Below are positions 1 through 8,732 of a stretch of DNA of 64,000 nt, piece after piece. The notes beneath the pieces are model-generated. The model searched no databases. It was given only the letters and a program-made list of their open reading frames with translations, and was not told where the DNA came from. Source of the stretch: Candidatus Gastranaerophilales bacterium (GTDB lineage: Bacteria > Cyanobacteriota > Vampirovibrionia > Gastranaerophilales > Gastranaerophilaceae); contig CALUTG010000002.1 of NCBI GenBank assembly GCA_944323615.1, positions 23,341-87,340 of the forward strand. The letters are read 5' to 3'. The translations under genes and the position numbers were made by a program. Position 1 is the first letter of the stretch. Each line of letters starts with the position of its first letter.

Positions 1-412
1 TTTTATTATTAAGAATATTTTGCGTATCCAGTAGTATATTTTCAGCTTTAACTTTTAATTTGCGGAATAAATCTATTTGTTCTTCATTATTTAAAACATC
101 GGCACAAGCAAGTTTAATTCTGGATGAAGTCAAGAATTGAACCGGATTATCCTGTGGCGGAGCGAGTAAAAGTTTTTTTAACTCATTAAGCCCCCCGGCA
201 GTTATTGAATAGTAAGTAGAAGGTCTGCCCCCGACAGTCATAGTTTTTTGTGTTTTTACAAACCCTGCAGACTCAAGACGAGTTAAAGCCGGCTTAATAG
301 TGCCGTAACTCGGAGTTGTAAGAACTGAAAACATTAGATGAATCTCTTTTGAGATACCATACATTGTTAATACTTTTTTACTCAATTCGTATAAAATCAA
401 AAGCTCTATCAT
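1..412 (-). CDS. PadR-like winged-helix transcriptional regulator (3' end cut by window edge)
   Basis: Reading the minus strand from the ATG at 412 gives an open frame of 137 codons that runs off the window. It starts MIELLILYELSKK and continues with a winged-helix pattern: a helix pair, then 'TPSYGTIKPALTRLESAGFV' and a wing 'GGRPSTYYSIT'. This is the arrangement of PadR-family repressors, in which the N-terminal domain binds DNA and a C-terminal helical domain (partly visible) dimerises. The start lies 10 bases after the stop of the GGDEF gene, so the two are probably co-transcribed and the regulator may act on its own operon. The ligand is unknown. The family call is from fold pattern only. 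Confidence 0.72.
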   Translation of the reverse strand, partial: MIELLILYELSKKVLTMYGISKEIHLMFSVLTTPSYGTIKPALTRLESAGFVKTQKTMTVGGRPSTYYSITAGGLNELKKLLLAPPQDNPVQFLTSSRIKLACADVLNNEEQIDLFRKLKVKAENILLDTQNILNNK

Positions 413-422
413 AATTCAAAAC

Positions 423-2315
423 CTAATCAAACTCATTCTGCACTATTGAAACAAATTCATTAGCGAGTTTATCACTCCATTTATTATTTACATCATCCAT
501 AATAGTATTTAAGGCTTCTTCTTTTGATACAGCAGGTCTGTAAGGACGATTTTCCAACAGAGCACAATAAGAATCCACAATTAAAATTATTTGGGATTCA
601 ATTGGAATACTATCCCCTGAAAGATTGTTCGGATACCCTGTTCCATTCCAATTTTCATGGTGTTTTTCAATAATGGGAATAACATCCACTATTGTACTTA
701 TCGGCTCTAAGATTTCTCTCGCAGCTATCAGAGGATGTTGCTTAATTGACTTTCTATCTTCATCTGTTAAAGGTTCTTTTTTCTCTAAAATCTCTTTAGG
801 CACCATCGTATTACCAATATCATACAAAAGAACCGCAATCTTTAATTTATCAATGCTTTCCTTAGGTAAATCAAACCTTTTTGCCAACAAAGATGCTAAT
901 TGAACTTTTTGCTTTGTTCCGCCGCTTGAATGATCCGGATTATAAGTTTTAATTAATTCATCCGATACCTGATAAAGCATTTCATTATTAATATTCATTT
1001 CTTGAAGTTTTTTTGTTAAATATTTTGAAGTTTTTACATCCAAAGGAATTCTATGCTTTGATAAAATATCAACAAAAGTATCTATTGCAACTTCCTGCCA
1101 AGAAGTTTCACTTACCGGTTTAGCCAGAGTAACTCTGTTGCGCCCATTTCGTTTTGACTCATACATGGCATGGTCAACAAGTTCAAGAAGTTCATCAATA
1201 TCTTCTGAATGTTCCATATAAGTAGCCACACCTAAGCTTGCAGTAATTTTTCCTATCCTTTCTAAAGTAACAGACTCAATAGATTTTCTTATACGTTCAG
1301 CAACTACAAGCCCGCCAGAGGAATCAACACCGGGTAAAATAACATTAAATTCTTCTCCGCCCATTCTGGCAGCAACGTCGATTGACCGTCCATTACTTTT
1401 TAAGACTTCTGCTATAGCTTTTATAGCTATATCACCGTAATTATGTCCATATAAATCGTTAATTTTTTTCAAATGATCCAAATCAATTCCGATAACAGTA
1501 AATTTTTGATTTTGGCGGCCTGCACGAACCGCTTCCTTTTTTATATATTCTTCAAAATACCTTCTGTTATAGAGTCCCGTCATTCCATCGGTAATTGCCT
1601 GTTCTTTAACAGCCTGAAAAAGATCTGCAATTGTTATAGCCAGCTCTATTTGTTTTGCAAATAATGCCAAAAAGTTTAGTTCATTTTCCGTAGCACTCTC
1701 TCTTGTTGAAAAGACAACCAAAGATCCGAAATGAGAATTCTTATATGATAAAGGTATCAGAATAAATGACTTTGCTTTAGTTTCAGTAGCAACCGCGTCC
1801 GCAATTTCATTTGAAACATTAGGTAATACACTCTTAATAAGATTTGAGATCTCTTTTGATTGATATATTTTATTGCCGTCAATTGCACCTGGAAGGTCCT
1901 CAATATTAGGAAATTTCAACCTTAAATCAGACGGTTCGCAGCTAAAAAAGTTAAGCATCTTGCCTTTAAAAAGCTCACCGGAACACGCAACAACCTGCAA
2001 ATAGTCTCCTTCACTATCAACAAGTCTCTTTGCAATGCAGCTGTGAAGATAGCCTAATTCACCCTGAAGGCTCCTCACTGTTGCATTTAAAACACTGGAC
2101 AATGGTTTAGAAGAATTCATCATATCCCAAATATGCTGCAATGTAAGCATTTGTCTATTTGCAGTATCCAGCTCTTTAGTTCTCAATGCAATCTCAGCTT
2201 CAAGCCTTGCATTTCGTTCATATAACTCAAGCAGAGACTGCTTGCCACTATATACGGATGATTCTATATGATCTATTTGATTTTTAAAATTCTTTAAACT
2301 ATCGAAAAAACCCAC
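423..2315 (-). CDS. GAF-GGDEF-HD(GYP-like) signalling protein, probable diguanylate cyclase
   Basis: Domain order is an N-terminal coiled coil, a GAF-like sensor region, a GGDEF domain and a C-terminal HD-GYP-like domain. The GGDEF active site reads GGEEF (1347-1361). Five residues before it is RSID, the RxxD inhibitory site, so c-di-GMP synthesis with product inhibition is expected. The HD domain keeps the HHE-x5-GxGYP region, but the catalytic His-Asp pair reads YDIGN (810-824) instead of HDIGK. Phosphodiesterase activity is therefore doubtful. The frame stays open to a TTG at 2375, but that codon lies in a -35 box (2370-2375) whose -10 is at 2346-2351. I prefer the GTG at 2315, which has GAGG eight bases upstream. 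An ATG at 2357 is the other alternative. Confidence 0.85.
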   Translation of the reverse strand: MGFFDSLKNFKNQIDHIESSVYSGKQSLLELYERNARLEAEIALRTKELDTANRQMLTLQHIWDMMNSSKPLSSVLNATVRSLQGELGYLHSCIAKRLVDSEGDYLQVVACSGELFKGKMLNFFSCEPSDLRLKFPNIEDLPGAIDGNKIYQSKEISNLIKSVLPNVSNEIADAVATETKAKSFILIPLSYKNSHFGSLVVFSTRESATENELNFLALFAKQIELAITIADLFQAVKEQAITDGMTGLYNRRYFEEYIKKEAVRAGRQNQKFTVIGIDLDHLKKINDLYGHNYGDIAIKAIAEVLKSNGRSIDVAARMGGEEFNVILPGVDSSGGLVVAERIRKSIESVTLERIGKITASLGVATYMEHSEDIDELLELVDHAMYESKRNGRNRVTLAKPVSETSWQEVAIDTFVDILSKHRIPLDVKTSKYLTKKLQEMNINNEMLYQVSDELIKTYNPDHSSGGTKQKVQLASLLAKRFDLPKESIDKLKIAVLLYDIGNTMVPKEILEKKEPLTDEDRKSIKQHPLIAAREILEPISTIVDVIPIIEKHHENWNGTGYPNNLSGDSIPIESQIILIVDSYCALLENRPYRPAVSKEEALNTIMDDVNNKWSDKLANEFVSIVQNEFD

Positions 2316-2345
2316 CAGCTGAGCCTCACATGTTCTAACCTTACT

Positions 2346-2375
2346 AGTATAACACATTTTAAGCCAATTCTTCAA
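2346..2375 (-). promoter_or_regulatory. Promoter of the GGDEF-HD gene
   Basis: On the minus strand TTGAAG (2370-2375) is followed by an 18-base spacer and TATACT (2346-2351). It lies inside the longest open frame of the gene and so argues for an internal translation start near 2315. Confidence 0.5.
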
Positions 2376-2399
2376 TCATAAGTACATATGAAATTAAAA

Positions 2400-2473
2400 C
2401 CTCCTTGACGGGAATTGAACCCATGACCTCAGGCTTCGGAGACCTGCGCTCTATCCAACTGAGCTACAAGGAG
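2400..2473 (-). tRNA. tRNA-Arg (anticodon CCG)
   Basis: The minus strand folds as a full cloverleaf. The acceptor stem is CTCCTTG/CAAGGAG with G as discriminator, the D stem is GCTC/GAGC, and the anticodon stem CAGGT/GCCTG closes the loop CTCCGAA, placing CCG at positions 34-36. The T loop is GTTCAAT. The 3' CCA is not encoded (the next bases read TTT), so it must be added by the nucleotidyltransferase. It reads CGG codons. Confidence 0.95.
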
Positions 2474-2504
2474 GTATTTTGTGTTATTAAAATCAATGAG
2501 CTTA

Positions 2505-2532
2505 ATTATAAAATTTATAAATTGAGTACAAA
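2505..2532 (-). promoter_or_regulatory. Promoter of tRNA-Arg
   Basis: TTTGTA (2527-2532), a 16-base spacer and a perfect TATAAT (2505-2510) lie on the minus strand about 32 bases before the mature tRNA 5' end. Confidence 0.5.
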
Positions 2533-2634
2533 GTAATTGTATCACAGTTTTTTAGATAAAACTATTTATAAATAATTCTTTAGAATAGCAAAATTTTCTT
2601 TTACATGCCTTATAATAAATATAAGGAGTTTTGT

Positions 2635-2889
2635 ATGAAAGTACAATTTAAAAACATTTATACCAACAATAACCTATACTGCACTCCAATGTTCAAGGAA
2701 AAAACAGCGAATGAATTAAGACAGGAAGAACAGAAACTGGAAAGTGAAGTTCGGGATTTACAAAGACAAATAGACCAGCACAACAGAGAACAGCTTAGAT
2801 TAGATAATGAACAAACTAAGCTGAATAATGAACAAGCAAAACTGGATAGTGAACAGAGAAAACTTGACCGAGAAAAAAACAGGCTATAA
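2635..2889 (+). CDS. Small heptad-repeat coiled-coil protein, function unknown
   Basis: An 84-residue protein. The start is the ATG at 2635, seven bases after AAGGAG; an in-frame upstream ATG at 2605 has no ribosome binding site. A TATAAT (2611-2616) precedes it. The first third (KVQFKNIYTNNN...) is not helical-looking. From about residue 27 the protein is one charged helix ending in seven-residue repeats of the type LDxEQxK (LDNEQTK, LNNEQAK, LDSEQRK, LDREKNR), with leucine at every seventh position. This predicts a parallel coiled coil. It has no signal peptide and no known domain. Its stop is separated by one base from the convergent nadC stop. Confidence 0.75.
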   Translation: MKVQFKNIYTNNNLYCTPMFKEKTANELRQEEQKLESEVRDLQRQIDQHNREQLRLDNEQTKLNNEQAKLDSEQRKLDREKNRL

Positions 2890-2890
2890 A

Positions 2891-3724
2891 CTATTTACAA
2901 TCCAAACCTAAGTCTAATGTCGGAGCTTTAGCAACTATTGCGCTGGAAGAGATTATATCGACACCTGTCGAAGCTATGTCATGCACAGTCTGCAGATTCA
3001 CGTTACCGCTTGCCTCTACTATCGCTTTATTATCAATTAATTTTACACACTCTTTCATAAGCTCAACACTCATATTATCAAGCATTATAATATCAACCCC
3101 GCAAGCTAAAGCTTCTTTAACCTGCTCCATTGTATCGCATTCAACCTCTATCTTATGTGCATGAGAAAGATTTTCTTTTAATTGATTAACGGCATTTGTT
3201 AATGAACCTGCAAATTTAATATGATTATCTTTTATCATGGCACAATCAGATAAGTTAAATCTGTGCAATGCTCCGCCGCCCATCTTAACGGAATATTTTT
3301 CAAAAGCTCTAAAGCCCGGGGTGGTTTTTCTTGTATCTACAATTTTAGCCTTATATTCACCAATTGCATCCTGATACTTTTTAGTCTCCGTTGCAATACC
3401 GCTCATTCTTTGAACATAATTCAATGCAGTACGTTCGCCCATCAATATATAACGGGCAGGACCGTTGATATCTGCAATTTTATCGCCTTTTTTTATAATA
3501 TCACCGTCATCAAAATAAAATTTCACGTCGACATTTGGTGAAAGTATTCTAAAAACACTTTCAAAAACAGCTTTACCACAGAAAACACCGTCAACACGGG
3601 TGTTTAATTCACAACTCATCAAATCTTCTTCATTAGTTAAATAGTCTGTAGTTATATCACCAAAGCCTATATCTTCCAGAAGAGCATTTTTAACATGGTC
3701 TTCTATAAAAAAGTTATTCAACAT
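2891..3724 (-). CDS. nadC: Nicotinate-nucleotide pyrophosphorylase (quinolinate phosphoribosyltransferase)
   Basis: Converts quinolinate and PRPP to nicotinate mononucleotide, CO2 and pyrophosphate, the third step of de novo NAD synthesis. The family signatures are clear: 'LLEDIGFGDITTDYL' at the N-terminus, 'GERTALNYVQRMSGIAT', and the active-site stretch around VDTRKTTPG through GGGALHR and KDNH. The protein is 277 residues, normal for the family. The start is the ATG at 3724, seven bases after AAGGAG; the open frame extends two codons further to a TTG that lacks a binding site. It overlaps the nadB stop by 11 bases, so nadB and nadC are translationally coupled. Confidence 0.96.
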   Translation of the reverse strand: MLNNFFIEDHVKNALLEDIGFGDITTDYLTNEEDLMSCELNTRVDGVFCGKAVFESVFRILSPNVDVKFYFDDGDIIKKGDKIADINGPARYILMGERTALNYVQRMSGIATETKKYQDAIGEYKAKIVDTRKTTPGFRAFEKYSVKMGGGALHRFNLSDCAMIKDNHIKFAGSLTNAVNQLKENLSHAHKIEVECDTMEQVKEALACGVDIIMLDNMSVELMKECVKLIDNKAIVEASGNVNLQTVHDIASTGVDIISSSAIVAKAPTLDLGLDCK

Positions 3725-5336
3725 AAACAAGCTCCTTAATGTTCTGCTTAATAACGGCTGAGTGTTTCGGAATATCGTCAGTTTTAGGATAATCTTCCCT
3801 TAAATGTGCCCCTCGAGACTCTTTGCGGGTAATAGCACTATCTATAATAAGCCCAGCCACATTTAACATATTTCTGTATTCATATTCTTCTTTTGTTACG
3901 CATTTACGGTTGCGAGTAAATTCATTTTTTAATTTTAACAATCCATCTTTTGCTTTATTTAAAGACTCTTCTGTTCGTATAATACCTACATTTTCCCACA
4001 TAAGGTCTTTTAAATTTTGTTTCATTAATTCAATATTGTATTCAATATCTGACAATGATTCTTCATATATTTCTATTGTATTAATAATTGAAGAATCAAT
4101 CTTTTTCGGAGGAACAAGATTCGCAAATGACAGATAATCAGCCAACTCATAAGCAGAAACAACACACTCAAGCAGTGAGTTACTTGCGAGTCTGTTCGCG
4201 CCATGTAAGCCGGTAGAAGCCGTTTCACCTATTGCATAAAGCCCCCTGATAGAAGTTTTACCTTCTATTGTAGCCTTAATCCCCCCCATTGAATAATGAG
4301 CCGCTGGTGCCACAGGAATAGGTTTTTGGGAAATATCAAGACCTCTATCGATACACTTTTTAGTTATTGTAGGGAATCTGTCAAATAATCTTGTTTTTTC
4401 AATGATTGAAGCGTTTAAAAATACATTCGGGGAATGTGTTCTATTCATCTCGCTGTAAATAGCTCTTGTCACGATATCTCGTGGAGCCAATTCTCTTTTA
4501 TCATGGTAATGAGACATAAACTCATTACCTTCATTATTAATAAGTTTTGCACCTTCCCCTCTGACAGCTTCTGATATTAAAAACCGTTCTCTGCTAGAAG
4601 GATTAAGAGCCAACGCCGTCGGATGAAACTGGATAAACTCCATATCCTGAAGAATAGCACCGGCATTATATGCTAAATCAATACCATCCCCTGTAGCGCC
4701 TTCAGGGTTTGTAGTATACTTATATAACTGTCCAACCCCGCCGGTAGCAAGAACGACCGCAGAAGTATAAACAATTTCATGTTCGCCAGTAAGCTCATTA
4801 AAAAGAATTACGCCCTTACATTCACTGTCAGAATTCACCAAAAGCTCAGCAGCTACAGTATTTTCCATTACCGTAATATTTTCGTCATCAATAACATTTT
4901 TAGTTAAAGCATCTGTTATACCCTTACCTGTAGCATCTCCGTTTACATGAAGAATCCTTTTAAAACTATGCGCAGCTTCTAAAGTAAATGCCAGATTTCC
5001 GGATTTATCGCTATCAAACTTAACACCCATATCAATAAGGTCATTAATAACTTCATCCGAACGTTCAGATATATATCTGACAACATTTGGCTCACTCAAA
5101 CCAGCGCCTGCTTTAATAGTATCTTCAACATGCAAATTTACGCTATCACCGGAATTTTGATGTAAAACACCAACTATACCGCCCTGTGCATATTTCGAAT
5201 TACTTTCGCCTAAATTTGATTTGGTTACAATCAGGATTCCTTCTGGCAACTCAATCTGCCGGGATATTTTTAATGCGGAATACAATCCTGAAACACCGCT
5301 TCCAATAATCACAACAGAATATTCAGAATATTTCAT
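3714..5336 (-). CDS. nadB: L-aspartate oxidase
   Basis: A flavoenzyme oxidising L-aspartate to iminoaspartate, first step of de novo NAD synthesis. The N-terminal FAD motif is GSGVSG (residues 12-17). Further signatures are SNSKYAQGGI, the 'HVNGDATGKGIT' stretch, EFIQFHPTAL and the substrate-binding ARDIVTRAI region, followed by the C-terminal helical domain of the succinate dehydrogenase/fumarate reductase flavoprotein family. At 540 residues it is full length. It is first in the nadB-nadC operon. The quinolinate synthase gene nadA is not in this window and must lie elsewhere for the pathway to be complete. Confidence 0.97.
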   Translation of the reverse strand: MKYSEYSVVIIGSGVSGLYSALKISRQIELPEGILIVTKSNLGESNSKYAQGGIVGVLHQNSGDSVNLHVEDTIKAGAGLSEPNVVRYISERSDEVINDLIDMGVKFDSDKSGNLAFTLEAAHSFKRILHVNGDATGKGITDALTKNVIDDENITVMENTVAAELLVNSDSECKGVILFNELTGEHEIVYTSAVVLATGGVGQLYKYTTNPEGATGDGIDLAYNAGAILQDMEFIQFHPTALALNPSSRERFLISEAVRGEGAKLINNEGNEFMSHYHDKRELAPRDIVTRAIYSEMNRTHSPNVFLNASIIEKTRLFDRFPTITKKCIDRGLDISQKPIPVAPAAHYSMGGIKATIEGKTSIRGLYAIGETASTGLHGANRLASNSLLECVVSAYELADYLSFANLVPPKKIDSSIINTIEIYEESLSDIEYNIELMKQNLKDLMWENVGIIRTEESLNKAKDGLLKLKNEFTRNRKCVTKEEYEYRNMLNVAGLIIDSAITRKESRGAHLREDYPKTDDIPKHSAVIKQNIKELVYVE

Positions 5337-5418
5337 TATTAGATTACCTCAAATCTATATATTAATATTTTAAACCAAAAATATAGAATAAATGTTAATT
5401 AAATATAAAGATTTGAAG

Positions 5419-6204
5419 TTATTTAATCGGTTTAATATCCATACGAAATATTTTAGGATGTAAGGTATCTTCTATTATAGAGTCCTCCAAACGTGCAGCA
5501 GGAGATAATTCTTTTGCCTTCGCGATATCAGCATCAGCGCCATTTAAATCACCTAATTTTTGTTTATACATAGCTCTATCTGCGTAATACTTAGGTCTAT
5601 TTTTTACACGATCAATTAATAAGTCAAATACCCTAACGGATAAATCATAATGTCCTAATTCTGCATAGATATCAGCTAGACAAGCAAAGCCGGCGTAAGC
5701 ATTCGGCTCTAAGCTTAAAATACTATTACAATACGACATCGCTTCTTTGTAATTGCCATTAAATTTATAAAGCATTGCAACACGTAAAAAATCCTGAGTA
5801 TCTATATTCCCTGAGTGAATATAATCATCTAAGGCCCCTTTATAATCACCCCAGTATGTTCTTATCTGAGCCCGTTCTCTGTACAAATTAGATAAATCCA
5901 TATCATTTCCGTATGTAGGAAATGTAATTATTGCTCTATCAATTTCTAATAAAGCAGCTTTCTTATTATCCATTTTTGTTAAATACACTGCATTATTCCG
6001 ATGGAAGATCCACTCAGTAGTCTCCGCATTATTAGTTATTTTCGCTATAAACAAACGAGTGTTTGAGCCCCATAAAGCCATCTGCATGAACTTATTTCCA
6101 GGCGGTGTACAAAGCCACACAACAAATAAAAAACCTAAAATAATCATCAATAAGATGACTGCATCATTCTTTTTTTGCTTACTATTGTTAAAATTCTTAA
6201 TCAT
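5419..6204 (-). CDS. Membrane-anchored TPR protein, function unknown
   Basis: A 261-residue protein. It has a short basic N-terminus, one membrane segment at about residues 14-34 (AVILLMIILGFLFVVWLC), and then several tetratricopeptide-like helix pairs, for example 'NYKEAMSYCNSILSLEPNAY' and 'GHYDLSVRVFDLLIDRV'. The anchor with no cleavage site suggests the repeats sit outside the inner membrane, probably as a scaffold for protein partners. The start codon follows an AGAG stretch. It stands alone between nadB and the metallopeptidase-like gene, all on the minus strand. No specific family recognised. Confidence 0.75.
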   Translation of the reverse strand: MIKNFNNSKQKKNDAVILLMIILGFLFVVWLCTPPGNKFMQMALWGSNTRLFIAKITNNAETTEWIFHRNNAVYLTKMDNKKAALLEIDRAIITFPTYGNDMDLSNLYRERAQIRTYWGDYKGALDDYIHSGNIDTQDFLRVAMLYKFNGNYKEAMSYCNSILSLEPNAYAGFACLADIYAELGHYDLSVRVFDLLIDRVKNRPKYYADRAMYKQKLGDLNGADADIAKAKELSPAARLEDSIIEDTLHPKIFRMDIKPIK

Positions 6205-6261
6205 AATTAGCTCTCAAAAATATTTTACAGGAAAATTAAAAAAAAATAAAGATTATATTAA

Positions 6262-7035
6262 TTAATTTAAACAAATTTTTGCTAATCCTGCTAATTCGGG
6301 AACAGTATGGGATTTAATGGCTTTATTCAATATAATATAAATGTTTGGAGCCTTTACAGCCACTGTTTCTTTATTTGTATAGTACATCTCAATACATCTG
6401 GCAAAAAGTTCTCCCGGAGAATTATAATATCTATTTAGCTTCGAAATTCTTGAATTCACACGTCTTAAAGCACGCTGTCTGGATTTCAACTTTAAATATA
6501 CACCCGTTAATTCATCAAGATCTGCATTTTCTATAGAATAAACCTTGCCGGCAAATCGTACTCTATCATACTTTAATAAAAAAGAAAACGGATATGGTAC
6601 TTTTCTTTCTAAGGCAAAATATGGAGACGAAATTTTAAAATCAGGATATTTTGTCTTTATTTTTGAAGAAAGCTCTTTAATATCCTTTTTTATAATTGCA
6701 GCTTGGTCAAAAAAAGGTTTAACACTGTTTTTAGGGATAAGAGTAACTGTCAGCTCAATTAACTCATCTTGAGTCTTTTCGTCAAGATCAGGGAAAATAA
6801 AATCCAATGATTTTAATGTCTTATCATATTTAAAATGAATATAGTGGGCAAACTCATGCAGTAAGATACCCATATTTTCTTCTTGCCCTTTTGCTATATC
6901 AATTCTAAAAGCTTTGTTTTTAGCAATAAACAAACCTTTATTGCCACGAGCCTTATTTTTCCCGTAATTAAGCTCAATCCCGAATGATTGTATAAAATCT
7001 ATTAATTTTTCGGTTCTGTTTCTTTTATTATCCAT
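6262..7035 (-). CDS. Putative zinc metallopeptidase-like protein (HExxH)
   Basis: A 257-residue protein with a clear HEFAH motif in the context GILLHEFAHYIHFKYD (about residues 75-90), the zinc-binding helix of gluzincin or ImmA/IrrE-type peptidases. A possible third ligand lies in 'SPGELFARCIEMYYTNKE' near residue 210, where the E of GELFAR resembles the third-ligand helix of the DUF-type peptidases. No signal peptide, so probably cytoplasmic. The ATG at 7035 is inside the end of cutA, overlapping it by 34 bases with GGAAG ten bases upstream; the longer frame to a TTG at 7056 has no binding site. Substrate unknown. Confidence 0.68.
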   Translation of the reverse strand: MDNKRNRTEKLIDFIQSFGIELNYGKNKARGNKGLFIAKNKAFRIDIAKGQEENMGILLHEFAHYIHFKYDKTLKSLDFIFPDLDEKTQDELIELTVTLIPKNSVKPFFDQAAIIKKDIKELSSKIKTKYPDFKISSPYFALERKVPYPFSFLLKYDRVRFAGKVYSIENADLDELTGVYLKLKSRQRALRRVNSRISKLNRYYNSPGELFARCIEMYYTNKETVAVKAPNIYIILNKAIKSHTVPELAGLAKICLN

Positions 7036-7331
7036 TTTAAATAATCTTCCGAACAATCAACCACAGGAAGCGCAATAATTTCAGGAACCGTATAAGGATG
7101 CATATCCTCTATTACAAGTTTAACCTTTCCGTAATTTGCTCGTCTGGTCTTTATCATCATAAGGAGTTCTTTCTCTTCGCACAACTCACCGTCCCAAGAA
7201 AAAGCAGATTTAACCTGCTCAACCACAGAAACACAAGCAGCAAGCTTATGTTTCATAAGAATTCTTATAATATCTTTTGCGACTTTTTTACTTTTAACAG
7301 GTAACGTACAATAAATTACAACTATATCCAT
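7002..7331 (-). CDS. cutA: Divalent-cation tolerance protein CutA
   Basis: A 109-residue protein matching the small trimeric CutA1 family: 'IVVIYCTLP', 'KLAACVSVVEQVKSAFSWDGEL', 'ELLMMIKTR' and 'MHPYTVPEIIALPV' are all family hallmarks. CutA binds divalent copper and other metals; the cellular role is still poorly defined. An SD (AAGGAG) precedes the ATG. It sits eight bases downstream of the GlcD-type gene and overlaps the following metallopeptidase-like gene, so the three form a tight operon. Confidence 0.95.
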   Translation of the reverse strand: MDIVVIYCTLPVKSKKVAKDIIRILMKHKLAACVSVVEQVKSAFSWDGELCEEKELLMMIKTRRANYGKVKLVIEDMHPYTVPEIIALPVVDCSEDYLKWIIKETEPKN

Positions 7332-7340
7332 AAACTCTCC

Positions 7341-8732
7341 TTATTTTATAATAAAAATCTTACCCGGATTTAAGATGTTTTTAGGATCAAAAACCTTCTT
7401 AACCCTTTTCATATACTCAATAGCTTTCTTATCTATAGTATTTTCCAAGTAAGACAATTTTTCAATACCTATACCATGCTCCGCAGAAATCGTACCGCCC
7501 AATTCCCAGGCATACTTATACATTTCGGATTTTGCTTTGATATAATTCTTAAACTGAATATCATCCTCCAAATCAAGCGCAATCTGTGGATGTATATTGC
7601 CATCCCCGACATGACCAACGAGGCACATACTTAAATTATATCTCGCACTTATTTCTTTGCACCTTGATACCATTTCCGCTAAACTATCTCTGGGAACTAT
7701 TATATCATCCGAAACAACGTCAGGAGCCAATCTTGCAGCAGCAGCAAAAGACGAGCGTCTCGCCGTCCATATTTGATCACATTTTTCTTTTGTATCGGCA
7801 ACATCTATTCCGGTCGCTCCTGTAGTTTTTAAAACATCAAGCACTCGTGAAAGCTGCTCATTCATGGAAGATTCAAAGCCGTCAATTTCTATCAAAAGCA
7901 TTGCCTCAGCATTTGTATTCAAACCGCAGGGATAAAAATCTTCCACTGTGCGAATAGAATTATTGTCCATAAAATCAATAGTAGATGGAAAGACCTTTTC
8001 TGTTATTATACCGTTCACAGAACAAATAGCTTCCTCCATTGATTCAAAATAGGCTGTAATAACTCGGTTTGATTCAGGTTTAGGAATCAATTTCAACACT
8101 GCTTCAACTACAATTGCAAGCGTTCCTTCACTCCCGACAATGAGTTGATTTAAATGAAAACCCGATGCATCTTTAATTGTACCTGCGCCAAGAGTCATCA
8201 ATTCACCTTCTGCGGTTACAACTTTAAGGCTCAATACATAGTCTTTTGTAGTACCGTATTTGAAAGACATTGCCCCGCCGGAAGATTGAGCAATACTCCC
8301 GCCAATAGTGGATACTTTAAAATTTGAAGGATCCGGAGGATAAAATAAGCCGAATTCTTCAACATAACTTTTTAAATCCCCAAGAACAACGCCCGGCTGA
8401 ACTCTCACTGTCATATTAGTAGTGTTTAGTTCCAGAATTTTATTCATCTTAGAAAAATTCAAGACAATACCGCCGCTTTTACATACACAAGCTCCGACCA
8501 TATTGGTTCCGGCACCGCGTGAAACAATAGGAATTTCATGCTCATTTGCATATTTAACAACCTTTTGAATCTCTTCTATAGATTCGGCAAAAACTACGAG
8601 GTCCGGCAATAAGCCTTTTTCATCCATATTAGATGCATCACAAGAATAGCAATAACGTTCTTCCAAGCCGGTAAGAACATTGCCGCTTTTAAATATTGAT
8701 TTGATGTCATTTAAATTACTTTTCAACAACAT
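7341..8732 (-). CDS. GlcD-type FAD-linked oxidase (glycolate/D-lactate dehydrogenase family)
   Basis: Oxidises a 2-hydroxyacid to the 2-oxoacid with FAD. An N-terminal PCMH-type FAD domain shows 'VSRGAGTNMVGACV' and 'PPDPSN...IGGSIAQSSGGAMSFKYGTTKDYV'. The C-terminal FAD-oxidase domain has 'LVGHVGDGNIHP' and 'GGTISAEHGIGIEKL'. At 463 residues it matches GlcD and bacterial D-lactate dehydrogenases; the sequence cannot tell glycolate from lactate. No glcE or iron-sulfur partner gene is adjacent. The start overlaps the end of the upstream coiled-coil gene by 17 bases and has no strong SD, so translation is probably coupled. Confidence 0.9.
   Translation of the reverse strand: MLLKSNLNDIKSIFKSGNVLTGLEERYCYSCDASNMDEKGLLPDLVVFAESIEEIQKVVKYANEHEIPIVSRGAGTNMVGACVCKSGGIVLNFSKMNKILELNTTNMTVRVQPGVVLGDLKSYVEEFGLFYPPDPSNFKVSTIGGSIAQSSGGAMSFKYGTTKDYVLSLKVVTAEGELMTLGAGTIKDASGFHLNQLIVGSEGTLAIVVEAVLKLIPKPESNRVITAYFESMEEAICSVNGIITEKVFPSTIDFMDNNSIRTVEDFYPCGLNTNAEAMLLIEIDGFESSMNEQLSRVLDVLKTTGATGIDVADTKEKCDQIWTARRSSFAAAARLAPDVVSDDIIVPRDSLAEMVSRCKEISARYNLSMCLVGHVGDGNIHPQIALDLEDDIQFKNYIKAKSEMYKYAWELGGTISAEHGIGIEKLSYLENTIDKKAIEYMKRVKKVFDPKNILNPGKIFIIK

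Noticed and set aside
2605..2634. ATG at 2605 as start of the small heptad protein
   Set aside because: AAGGAG sits seven bases before the ATG at 2635, and the TATAAT at 2611 lies after the upstream ATG.
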